In this document: piece by piece, positions 1 to 7,258 of the stretch
Numbering within the stretch: the first letter of the stretch is position 1
How the letters are laid out: each line of letters begins with the position of its first letter
IMG/VR virus record: IMGVR_UViG_3300030102_000030
Location: 1-23,596 of that record
DNA from: a virus
Length of the DNA stretch: 23,596 nucleotides
Strand: one strand, 5' to 3'
Notes under the pieces: generated by a model
The model's database searches: none
Told to the model about the DNA's origin: nothing
What the model saw: only the letters and a program-made list of their open reading frames with translations
Translations under genes and position numbers: made by a program

Positions 1-24
1 AATTGCACTGGCAGGGTCTATCAT
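1..24 (-). CDS. Start of a further gene (MIDPASAI..., partial)
   Basis: Three bases after the TAG of the 120-aa gene, an ATG opens a frame that runs to the window edge and reads MIDPASAI. Many phage proteins in this neighbourhood begin MIDP(V/A/T)(S/T)A, so I treat this as the first eight codons of the next gene. Eight codons are too few to prove it or give a function. Confidence 0.5.
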
Positions 25-26
25 GT

Positions 27-389
27 CTACATTCCATCGTCATTCATTATCATTCTATTATGTTCACGATTCATGTATTTTAACTCCGTTTCCAGTAAAG
101 CTATTCTTTGTTTTAATTCATTAATGGAATTGAAGGAAGCAAGCATAGCTGCCATCTCTTCCCACACCTCATCACTGTCTTCCCACAGTTCTATTATGTC
201 TGTTCTACTTTCTTGTACATCACGTTTAAGGTTTACTGTATCTTCTACAGCCATGCGACTAGCAAACTGTGCTACATTCTCTTCTAGTGATGTTATTGTA
301 GCTGCCTGTTGAGATACCCACCAGACACCACCTGCAAGTTGTACAGCCATTGCCATAACAAGGGCTATAGGAAGTTTCATGTTTTCCAT
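27..389 (-). CDS. Membrane-anchored coiled-coil protein (120 aa; spanin- or holin-like?)
   Basis: A 120-aa protein with an N-terminal hydrophobic segment at about 6-25 (LPIALVMAMAVQLAGGVWWV). A long charged helix to the end follows (SLEENVAQFASRM, NLKRDVQESRTDIIELWEDSDEVWEEM, INELKQRIALLETELKYMNREHNRMI). One membrane anchor plus a periplasmic coiled coil is the layout of an inner-membrane spanin (Rz-like). No endolysin or outer spanin is seen in the window, so this stays a suggestion. The ATG at 389 overlaps the upstream TAA (TAATG). Met4 at 380 is an alternative start. Confidence 0.75.
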   Translation of the reverse strand: MENMKLPIALVMAMAVQLAGGVWWVSQQAATITSLEENVAQFASRMAVEDTVNLKRDVQESRTDIIELWEDSDEVWEEMAAMLASFNSINELKQRIALLETELKYMNREHNRMIMNDDGM

Positions 390-571
390 TATTTCTTTGC
401 TACCTGTGAGTTACGAATCAAGAAGTCTTCCCACATGGGTTTGATCATCTTATGATTCTCATCTACTTTGTATGACATGAGCAAGACTTTGGCATTGATC
501 TGGTATATCTGGAGTGATCCCCAACTTAATAGACCCAGTGCAATTACACCAATGACTTGCTCAAGTTTCAT
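389..571 (-). CDS. Small membrane protein (60 aa)
   Basis: A 60-aa protein with one hydrophobic segment at about 5-23 (QVIGVIALGLLSWGSLQIY) and a short polar tail containing YKVDENHKMIKPMWEDFL, which I recognise from small marine-phage membrane proteins. It is coupled on both sides by TAATG junctions. A part in host lysis (holin- or spanin-associated) or membrane contact on entry is possible from size and place, but not shown by sequence. Confidence 0.72.
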   Translation of the reverse strand: MKLEQVIGVIALGLLSWGSLQIYQINAKVLLMSYKVDENHKMIKPMWEDFLIRNSQVAKK

Positions 572-789
572 TATGCAGCTTTTTCTTCTGGTGTATCCAA
601 AGACTTTGTTAGCATATTGACAAATGCCTCACGTCCTACAGTCAACTGGTCTAGGTTAAATCTAGCACTAGATAGTTTACGATCTAAGTCTGAGATATGA
701 TTAACTATAACCTGTTGCTCTTGTGTTAAGTCTTCTACTAAATATTCTTTGTCGTTTATAACGATTGGGGTTTTTTCATTTTTTCCCAT
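571..789 (-). CDS. Small soluble helical protein (72 aa)
   Basis: Unknown function; a type common downstream of fibre genes in marine phages. It reads GKNEKTPIVINDKEYLVEDLTQEQ (a small beta hairpin), then VNHISDLDRKLSSARFNLDQLTVGREAFVNMLTKSL, an amphipathic helix that could form a coiled coil. The start at 789 is preferred over an in-frame ATG at 795: AAAGGAG ends only one base before the ATG at 795, but seven before that at 789. The stop overlaps the next ATG (TAATG). Confidence 0.78.
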   Translation of the reverse strand: MGKNEKTPIVINDKEYLVEDLTQEQQVIVNHISDLDRKLSSARFNLDQLTVGREAFVNMLTKSLDTPEEKAA

Positions 790-833
790 TGTCATTCTCC
801 TTTGTTATTTGTTTCTGATTAAGGTGTTAAGTA

Positions 834-1874
834 TTATGCTGTTCTATAAACTGCTGAAAAATATACTGGTCTACCATTAGTTAGTTGGTTTACATTTATA
901 TACCTATTACTGGTATCTACCCTATGATCTTGGGTAAAAATTAAATCAGCTCCACTATTTGTTAGATAAGTCATTCCTACTCTATCGCTTCCAGTGCCAT
1001 TATCAACCCATCCCCATCCTGATGCTAATTCAACTAATCCAGTTGTACTTTGGTCTTGGCTGTATGGAACACCACCAATTCGCAAATTACCACTATGACT
1101 TGTACTATCATTTCTTGTAATATTTCCTTGAAGCATTATTAGTTTTCCTATTTTTGTATAGGCTCCTGTGGCATTGTTAGAAGTTACAGTGGTAGAACCT
1201 GCTCTAAGTATTGGCGTCCAAGTACCCTCTTCGTAGTCATTAAGAGCATTTGCAGCAGCAGTATCTCCGTTGAATTTTAATCCATCACTATCAATTCTTA
1301 ATTCTTCTGACCAAGAAATTGAAGTGCCAGCTGTTCCTGACGCAGCTTGTTGAAATTTCATCGTATTATTATCAAAGAATAAACGACTAACAGCCGCAGT
1401 GTTTTTATAGACTTCACTATTGTCACTTTTAAATACATAACCAGTGCCTACCATTGCGTCATTAGCACCGCCACTTCTAAAAGCTAAATTACCACCACCA
1501 AACTCTAAGTTTCTCCATGTTCCAGATGAACTTTCTGGTGTAACGCCAATCCCGACATTGCCATTGTCATCAATACGCATACGCTCTGTATAACTACCAG
1601 TAAAAAATTGATGATTACCATTTCTTGCATAGTAAGCAATATCAGACGAATCGCTTAAAGCAGCCCTATCAATACTTTCAAGTGTAACACCAGTTGCTGA
1701 TGTCTCAACATCAAGTTGATGCGCTCCACCTTTTACACTTAAACTATTAGCAGGGTCAGTAAGTCCAATACCCACCCGATTAGCAGAGCTATCAATAAAC
1801 AGGGTATCTGTATCAAACTTTATGTCGCCATCTGCATTAGATACAAAGGCTGCTAAATCTCTAGCTCTGGTCAT
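834..1874 (-). CDS. Tail fibre, 346 aa
   Basis: A third distal fibre. The N-terminus MTRARDLAAFVSNADGDIKFDTDTLFID is a known marine fibre start. RVGIGLTDPANSLSVKG (33-49) and YTERMRIDDNGNVGIGVTP (95-113) are shaft repeats. Module B (KFNGDTAAANALNDYEEGTWTP) begins at about 200 and is shared with the 438-aa fibre. The tip domain (about 223-346) is beta-rich and ends RPVYFSAVYRTA, like the other fibre's aromatic C-terminus but otherwise diverged. GAGGAG precedes the ATG. Probably a receptor-binding fibre or an alternative tip; whether it assembles with the 438-aa fibre is unknown. Confidence 0.83.
   Translation of the reverse strand: MTRARDLAAFVSNADGDIKFDTDTLFIDSSANRVGIGLTDPANSLSVKGGAHQLDVETSATGVTLESIDRAALSDSSDIAYYARNGNHQFFTGSYTERMRIDDNGNVGIGVTPESSSGTWRNLEFGGGNLAFRSGGANDAMVGTGYVFKSDNSEVYKNTAAVSRLFFDNNTMKFQQAASGTAGTSISWSEELRIDSDGLKFNGDTAAANALNDYEEGTWTPILRAGSTTVTSNNATGAYTKIGKLIMLQGNITRNDSTSHSGNLRIGGVPYSQDQSTTGLVELASGWGWVDNGTGSDRVGMTYLTNSGADLIFTQDHRVDTSNRYINVNQLTNGRPVYFSAVYRTA
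1140..1280 (-). repeat. Shared fibre module B, copy 2
   Basis: Codes for about residues 199-245 of the 346-aa fibre and matches 2492-2635. The stretch over DYEEGTWTP is also clearly similar at DNA level. Confidence 0.75.
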
Positions 1875-1885
1875 CGGTTATCTCC

Positions 1886-2164
1886 TCAAGGTGTTTCTTG
1901 TGCATCCATTGCAGTTTCGTAGGCAGACTTAACTGCGCTAGTCCACACTGCATTGCACACTGCTTGTATTGCTGCGTCTTCACCACTAATGTCTGTATCG
2001 CCCCAAGTGTCACCGTCTTTGGTGCGGCAATGCAATACATGCCTGTGGTAAGAACGGCTAAGTTCTACACCATCGTCCTTTACGATAGTTGCTTTGCGAA
2101 CTTGGACATTTTTATGTTCGCCCCTGACTTCGCAGTCGTATTCATATTCTTTTGTTAATGCCAT
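1886..2164 (-). CDS. Small protein between fibre genes (92 aa)
   Basis: A 92-aa soluble protein of unknown function. The N-terminal half has beta-strands with Cys and charged residues (EYDCEVRGEHKNVQVRKATIVKDD), then HRHVLHCRTKDGDTWGDTD, and a helical C-terminus (AAIQAVCNAVWTSAVKSAYETAM). The two Cys and His in HRHVLHC could bind metal, but this is speculative. Start: AAAAGGAGA six bases before ATG, a strong site. Proteins of this look occur beside fibre genes in marine phages, and a fibre-assembly helper is one possibility. Confidence 0.72.
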   Translation of the reverse strand: MALTKEYEYDCEVRGEHKNVQVRKATIVKDDGVELSRSYHRHVLHCRTKDGDTWGDTDISGEDAAIQAVCNAVWTSAVKSAYETAMDAQETP

Positions 2165-2195
2165 TGTTTATCTCCTTTTGGCTGTGGACTGACTA

Positions 2196-2212
2196 CCCAT
2201 GATCCACATGGG
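2196..2212 (-). repeat. Small hairpin after the 438-aa fibre gene
   Basis: CCCATG / CATGGG arms (2196-2201 and 2207-2212) with a 5-nt loop in the 51-nt gap between the 438-aa fibre and the 92-aa gene. There is no T-run after it. It is a weak candidate for RNA processing or attenuation. Confidence 0.35.
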
Positions 2213-2215
2213 GTG

Positions 2216-3532
2216 TTATGTTGATGTTTCATACGCTACTGTGCATAACATATAAATACTTGCTGCATTTGATATTGTTTTAAAAACAGTAGTATTTGCT
2301 CCTCTAAGTCTTATATAATTTTGACCATTTAAAACTGATCCTATAAGAATGTCTGTTCCATAATTAGAAGTGCCTACTGGTCCATGAGCAGCACCACTAG
2401 TTCCATTAACTGCGCTATAAGGTAATCCCGATATATATGTATTCCCTGCGGCTCCAGAGACAGTAACATTTGCAAAAGTCGCAGTAGCTGTAACTAATCT
2501 TCCAACTTTAGTGTAAGTGCCAACACCAGTTGGCGAACTCCCTGCCGTTGTAGAACCAATAATAGTAGGCGTCCAAGTTCCCTCTTCGTAATCGTCTAAA
2601 GCGTTAGCGGCTGCTGTATCTCCGTTGAACGTTAGACCGCCTCCAGAGAGAACACGCAATTGTTCAGTGCCAGATCGACCAATAATTAATTCATTTGAAC
2701 CACCACTTTCAATAGTATTATAACCAGAGTTTCCATTTAACTGTAAACGTAGTTGAGGTGTTGTTTTTTCGATATGTAATGCTGCATCAGGGCCGTTTGT
2801 GTTATCTGTTATATGAACATTACCACTACTATTAATACGCATACGTTCTGTATAAGTTTCAGAACCAACATTTCCAGTAGTTGTATATAATGCCATTTGA
2901 GAAGCAGCAGGAGAACCAATAGCTGAACCTGCACCACCATTTACACTAAATTGTGAAAACGCACCTGACGAAGCAGATATAACTTGTTTTACATCAGCAG
3001 ATGAAGGAGATGTAGTTGTACCAAGAAGTAAGTCGCCACTGCTATCCAGACGCATTACTTCAGTTGGTGCATCGTTGTCACTACCATCGTTGGTCTTGAA
3101 GATTAAGTCACCCTTCTGATCATCAGATGTGCCATCGTGTGATGCCTGTATCTGAGCCAGTGTACTAATCTCACCACCTGATTGCTCACCCTTAAATGAT
3201 ACTGCACTTTCTCTACCACCGTCTGTATCTTCATGGGTAGGGTTCTTCAGTGTTACATTATCAAATGTTTGGTTAACTAGTTCAAAGGTATCAAATGTTT
3301 CAAAGTCAAGTACGTCACTTGCACTTGCACCTGTTGTTAATACAATGTCACTACCATTTGTGGCTGTATAGTCAGTACCATTTATAAGCCGTACACCATT
3401 GAGATACACATTAATGAAGTTACCATCTGTGTAACCGTTAGTGTTAAAAGTCGTTTGACTAGCAGTAGCAGTAAAGCTTTGTTTTCTTTGTATGCCCTGT
3501 GGTACTGGTAGTGGGCCTATATATCCTGACAT
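2216..3532 (-). CDS. Tail fibre, 438 aa
   Basis: A fibre assembled from recognisable pieces. MSGYIGPLPVPQGI (1-14) resembles the start of the 612-aa fibre. Residues 16-85 (RKQSFTATASQTTFNT...VYLNGVRLINGTDYTATNGSDIVLT) are a module common in cyanophage and T4-like fibres. Residues 98-166 are module A. YTERMRINSSGNV lies at 227-239, and module B (LTFNGDTAAANALDDYEEGTWTP) begins at about 300. The C-terminal domain after module B (about 322-438) is beta-rich, ends SIYMLCTVAYETST, and is probably the receptor-binding tip. It lies 10 nt after the 612-aa fibre stop, with AAGGAGA upstream. The host receptor is unknown. Confidence 0.83.
   Translation of the reverse strand: MSGYIGPLPVPQGIQRKQSFTATASQTTFNTNGYTDGNFINVYLNGVRLINGTDYTATNGSDIVLTTGASASDVLDFETFDTFELVNQTFDNVTLKNPTHEDTDGGRESAVSFKGEQSGGEISTLAQIQASHDGTSDDQKGDLIFKTNDGSDNDAPTEVMRLDSSGDLLLGTTTSPSSADVKQVISASSGAFSQFSVNGGAGSAIGSPAASQMALYTTTGNVGSETYTERMRINSSGNVHITDNTNGPDAALHIEKTTPQLRLQLNGNSGYNTIESGGSNELIIGRSGTEQLRVLSGGGLTFNGDTAAANALDDYEEGTWTPTIIGSTTAGSSPTGVGTYTKVGRLVTATATFANVTVSGAAGNTYISGLPYSAVNGTSGAAHGPVGTSNYGTDILIGSVLNGQNYIRLRGANTTVFKTISNAASIYMLCTVAYETST
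2492..2635 (-). repeat. Shared fibre module B, copy 1
   Basis: Codes for about residues 300-347 of the 438-aa fibre (FNGDTAAANALDDYEEGTWTP then GTYTKVGRLV). It matches the copy at 1140-1280 and joins shaft to tip domain in both proteins. Confidence 0.75.
3035..3241 (-). repeat. Shared fibre module A, copy 2
   Basis: Codes for residues 98-166 of the 438-aa fibre and matches the copy at 5067-5273. In one fibre it sits near the N-terminus and in the other after an added 60-residue domain, which shows module reuse in different contexts. Confidence 0.75.
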
Positions 3533-3542
3533 TATCTTCTCC

Positions 3543-5381
3543 TTAACAAGCCATCAATACACATGGCACTAAATATGAATTATCATCATATGTATGGCTT
3601 ACATTTGTTGATGTAACTTTTGCTATTGTTTTACTTCGAACAATGTCATCACCTTGTGGTTTAGCTGTGCCATCCCCTGCTGACATAAGTAGATCGCCTC
3701 TAGCAACTGTTGTGCCTTGAGCAATACGAATAACCATATCGCCTGTCATTGCTACGTTCATGTCATTGGTAAAAACATCATCATCGTCATCCCAATTTAC
3801 AAATACTCCTGCAACATTTGGATCACCTTCTACAGAAGATACCGCCATACAGTTTAACTGTTCATTGTTTTCTGTCCATGCATCTTGTGCTTCAGTTTCT
3901 TGACCTATTACATTTCCATTAACGTCAAGTATATCATCACCAACTTCTTTGGCTGCGTGTGTCCACACTGCCATTTGATCAAGGTTAGTCATTACTGTAC
4001 CTTTAACAATAGAGGTATCTTTTGTGTTATCTGCAAGCTGCGACCAACGTGATAAGTGACCACCATTGTATGATACAGTTGTACCTGATACAGATATGTT
4101 ACCTTCTTCAACACCTTGACCGTAAAATTGAAATATGTTTCCATCAGTACCCATTCTATTAAAATAGCCAACAGTAGCAGAAACTTTTTGACTAATTATA
4201 TAACCACCGCCAATAGTAACGTGTTCTTTAGTACTTGTATTGTTACCACCAACCGATCCTGCACCATCAAAGTCACCTTTCTTATCAAAACAAAAAGTGT
4301 TGTGTAAATTTTCTATTTCTAAACATTCCTGATTATTAACCTGAAGTCTTAAATGGTCTGTGGAGTGATTATATTGCCACATGCCTATGTTGCCATCACT
4401 TGTGTCTCCAAACTGAAGACTTGAGTAGCCTGATGTTCCACCAACAATTCTTAAAGCAGTGTTGTCAGATGTATCAGCACTGTCGTTCATTCTAATATCT
4501 TGAGGTGAAACAATAGTTAATGCTTCTGTATCTGTAGCCCCTGCCACTTCCCCTGCACTAGCTACATAAAATTTTAAGCTACCATTTTCTGAACCATCAG
4601 CAACGTTATCAGCTTTACAAAGAATTACACCATAATCCATTGCATTTCCTGCACTGTCTTTTCCTTGGAAATCTATTCTGCCAAGAAGATCATTGTCAGC
4701 AGGGCTTGCAGAGTTACGATAGAAAACTAGATCAGGCGCAGATGACGACCCTGCATCTGTATTTTCAATAATAATCTGATCAGTAGTATCATCCCCTTTT
4801 ATGTGGAGTTGGGCAGATGGGCTTGTTTCCCCAATCCCAACATTACCACCTTGTGCAAAAGTAGCAACAGTTCCTGAAGCGTCTTTTATAAACAAAGAGT
4901 GTGCTGAACCAGATTTTTCTATTGTAAATTTTGTTGTATTTTGATTTGCAAATATTATTCCTGTTGCTTCTTGTGTAGTAGAATTAGAAACTCTAATAAA
5001 AGCATCAGTTGCTTTTTGTATATCTAAAGGATGACTTACATTTGCTGTACGACCAATAGCTACCTGTTGAGATGAGTCAATCCTCATAGCTTCAGTAGGA
5101 CTAGCACCATCAGAACCGTCATTGGTCTTGAATATCAGATCGCCTTTTTCATCGTCTGATGTACCGTCATGTGAAGCCTGTATCTGTGCAAGTGTAGTTT
5201 CTTCTCCACCAGACTGTTGTCCTTTAAACGTGACTTTACCTTCACGTCCACCATCGGTATCCTCGTGTGTGTTATTTACAATAGTAACTTCTGGTGTAGA
5301 ATCTGTAGTTGTAATGTCTCCTGTTACATCTACAGTGTCTGCACTGATATTTACAACAGGAGTACCGATATATTTACTCAT
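3543..5381 (-). CDS. Tail fibre with distinct C-terminal domain
   Basis: A 612-aa fibre. The N-terminus MSKYIGTPVVNISADTVDVTGDIT is a common marine-phage fibre start. Residues 37-105 carry a module (NTHEDTDGGRE...QIQASHDGTSDD...DLIFKTNDGSD...AMRIDSS) also present in the 438-aa fibre. NVGIGETSPSAQLHIKG (180-196) is a typical shaft repeat. The C-terminal about 195 residues (from FQFYGQGVEEGNISVSGTTVSYN, about 417, to SHTYDDNSYLVPCVLMAC) form a separate domain. I recall it from many marine phage fibres; it resembles in pattern the self-cleaving intramolecular-chaperone (peptidase G2-like) ends. That assignment and any cleavage are uncertain. The acidic patch NWDDDDD near 529-535 could bind metal. 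Confidence 0.83.
   Translation of the reverse strand: MSKYIGTPVVNISADTVDVTGDITTTDSTPEVTIVNNTHEDTDGGREGKVTFKGQQSGGEETTLAQIQASHDGTSDDEKGDLIFKTNDGSDGASPTEAMRIDSSQQVAIGRTANVSHPLDIQKATDAFIRVSNSTTQEATGIIFANQNTTKFTIEKSGSAHSLFIKDASGTVATFAQGGNVGIGETSPSAQLHIKGDDTTDQIIIENTDAGSSSAPDLVFYRNSASPADNDLLGRIDFQGKDSAGNAMDYGVILCKADNVADGSENGSLKFYVASAGEVAGATDTEALTIVSPQDIRMNDSADTSDNTALRIVGGTSGYSSLQFGDTSDGNIGMWQYNHSTDHLRLQVNNQECLEIENLHNTFCFDKKGDFDGAGSVGGNNTSTKEHVTIGGGYIISQKVSATVGYFNRMGTDGNIFQFYGQGVEEGNISVSGTTVSYNGGHLSRWSQLADNTKDTSIVKGTVMTNLDQMAVWTHAAKEVGDDILDVNGNVIGQETEAQDAWTENNEQLNCMAVSSVEGDPNVAGVFVNWDDDDDVFTNDMNVAMTGDMVIRIAQGTTVARGDLLMSAGDGTAKPQGDDIVRSKTIAKVTSTNVSHTYDDNSYLVPCVLMAC
5067..5273 (-). repeat. Shared fibre module A, copy 1
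   Basis: Codes for residues 37-105 of the 612-aa fibre. Nearly the same protein sequence is encoded at 3035-3241. The DNA copies differ at many third codon positions. Confidence 0.75.
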
Positions 5382-5689
5382 TATGTCTGCTCCAATACGC
5401 TCAATACTACGTCAACACTACTTGCTGTGTCTGATGTTACCTTTACAGTGTCTGTTGTTTCTGCAATTATTTTTCCATCTAATACAGATAATGAAGAGTT
5501 TGCAGGGATAGGCACAGTTTTTACAATGTGCGTATCTGCAACTTTTACTGTAACTTTAATTTGACTAGATGCTACATTTGCAATGTTACATCCAATTAAA
5601 ACTGCAGTTGTACTTGATGGTACGGTGTAGACTGTTGCTTCTGAAGTTCCTACACCCGAACTTACATAATTTTTAAAAGTGTTTGCCAT
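5381..5689 (-). CDS. Small beta-rich tail-associated protein (102 aa)
   Basis: A 102-aa protein with sandwich-like strands (SEATVYTVPSSTTAVLIGCNIANVASSQIKVTVKVAD, IVKTVPIPANSSLSVLDGKIIAETTDTVKVTS, SVDVVLSVLEQT). This arrangement is common for a small protein found among fibre genes of marine phages. Its function is unknown; a fibre-associated or cap protein is plausible. Its stop overlaps the ATG of the 612-aa fibre by one base (TAATG), suggesting coupled, roughly matched expression. Confidence 0.78.
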   Translation of the reverse strand: MANTFKNYVSSGVGTSEATVYTVPSSTTAVLIGCNIANVASSQIKVTVKVADTHIVKTVPIPANSSLSVLDGKIIAETTDTVKVTSDTASSVDVVLSVLEQT

Positions 5690-5695
5690 TTTATT

Positions 5696-7252
5696 TTACC
5701 CTAAAGCTATTGCGAATGCAAGTGCAGTATCGTCAGATGCAGTTGAAGAAAAACCAGTTGCATTGTCTACATACGCAGTTGTTGCTACTTTTGTACTATT
5801 ATCACTCGAACTTTGTGTTGTTGCAGTTGTTGCTGCTGATATAGTACCATCCAATTGACCACTAAAAGTAGTAGCTGCTATTGCACCTGTTAGTGTTGCA
5901 CCAGTAGCACTTGTTACTAATACATCCGAATTGTTATATTTAAGTTTTACAAGTCCAGTGCCATTTGGATTAATATCAATGTTTCCATTGCTATCTGTAG
6001 ATGTAATAGCGTTACCGTTAATGTTAACGTTATCTACATCAAGATCAGTATTAATTACAACAGTACCTGTACCATTTGGTGATAGGTTAATGTCTCCGTT
6101 AGTATTGGTAGATGATATTGTGTTTGTGTCTACATTAAGATTACCAACACTAATGTCTCCACTAACATCTACACCATCTGCTGTTGTTTCAATTTTCTTT
6201 ACATTGTTGTGATATAGGTTAACTGCACCGTTAACATCCATATCCATGTATTTTTCAGTACCAGTATCGCTTTGTACTGTAATACCATCACCCTGTATTG
6301 TAAGCTCACCTGTAGTGTTTACGATACTTGTGTTTGTACCATTGTGTGTAATAGTAAGGTCATTACCTGTACCTACAACAATACTTGCGTTATCTGCAAA
6401 GTCTAATGCGTTAGCACTAGTATCCCAAGTCATGTCATAGGAAGCACCTTTGAATACTACATCACCATCTGACTTAATACGTACACGCTCTGTTGCTGCT
6501 GCACTTGTATTTGTTTTAAAAATAAGTGCGGTAGAGTTATCTGTAGCACCAAAGTTTGCTTCGGCTGCAGCTTCAATCTCTGCACCTACAAGTATAGCAT
6601 CTGACCCACTATCTTCTAGTGGAGCATTAAAACTAATCTTACCAATTGTATTACCACTGTCTACAGATATGTCAGATGTTTGTAGTGATAGTTGAAAACC
6701 TGTTGCTGCTGTAGCACCAAGACCTGTATCGGCTACGTGTGTAAGTTTAACATCATCATCTGCACCGAATGTAAGAATAGAGGCATCACTCTTTAGTCTT
6801 ACATCATCTGTCATAATAACTTCTGGCGAAGTAAATTTTACTGTAGTATCTGCTGCAACATCTAACTGACCATCTGCACTAGAGTTAATAGATAAGTCTG
6901 CATCACGAAACTGTAACTTATTGTTTGTAGCAACAGACATGTCTCCGCTAAAACTATCTATATATGCAACACCATCAACGTACAAATCCTTAAACTGCAG
7001 TGATGATGTACCCAAGTCTAACCCTGCATTGGTGCTTGGATTAATAGCTGTAGATGTTGCTACTAGTTGTTGGGCAGGACCAATAACTGTAATAGCACCA
7101 CCTTCTGCAGCAGTACCATCATGTGTGTGACCTGTAGAAGAATTAAATGCAGCTTCAATTGCGTCATATTCACCGTCAAAGTCTGCAGCGTTAATAACGT
7201 TACCGTCAGCAATGTTGTTTGCTGTATCGTTCCGTGTGTAACCTGTACCCAT
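5696..7252 (-). CDS. Proximal tail-fibre-like protein
   Basis: A 518-aa Ser/Thr/Asp/Asn-rich protein with repetitive short beta-strands. The N-terminus (GYTRNDTANNIADGNVINAADFDGEYDAIEAAFN...GHTHDG) is a marine-phage signature that probably docks to the tail. The middle has ALIFKTNTSAAATERVRIKSDGDVVF (242-268), an echo of the module in the downstream fibres. Two 26-residue repeats lie at 373-398 and 409-434. The C-terminus carries TQSSSDNSTKVATTAYVDNAT (479-499), a motif common in tail fibres. No receptor-binding domain is evident, so I infer a shaft or connector carrying the distal fibres. It starts a few bases after the nozzle-like gene stop, with GAAGG upstream. Confidence 0.82.
   Translation of the reverse strand: MGTGYTRNDTANNIADGNVINAADFDGEYDAIEAAFNSSTGHTHDGTAAEGGAITVIGPAQQLVATSTAINPSTNAGLDLGTSSLQFKDLYVDGVAYIDSFSGDMSVATNNKLQFRDADLSINSSADGQLDVAADTTVKFTSPEVIMTDDVRLKSDASILTFGADDDVKLTHVADTGLGATAATGFQLSLQTSDISVDSGNTIGKISFNAPLEDSGSDAILVGAEIEAAAEANFGATDNSTALIFKTNTSAAATERVRIKSDGDVVFKGASYDMTWDTSANALDFADNASIVVGTGNDLTITHNGTNTSIVNTTGELTIQGDGITVQSDTGTEKYMDMDVNGAVNLYHNNVKKIETTADGVDVSGDISVGNLNVDTNTISSTNTNGDINLSPNGTGTVVINTDLDVDNVNINGNAITSTDSNGNIDINPNGTGLVKLKYNNSDVLVTSATGATLTGAIAATTFSGQLDGTISAATTATTQSSSDNSTKVATTAYVDNATGFSSTASDDTALAFAIALG
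5951..6136 (-). repeat. Two coding repeats in the proximal fibre
   Basis: Two 26-residue units 36 residues apart, both matching N.(T/A)I(S/T)ST(N/D)(T/S)NG(D/N)I(N/D)(L/I)(S/N)PNGTG.V. They suggest repeated strands of a fibre shaft. Confidence 0.6.
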
Positions 7253-7258
7253 ATTATT

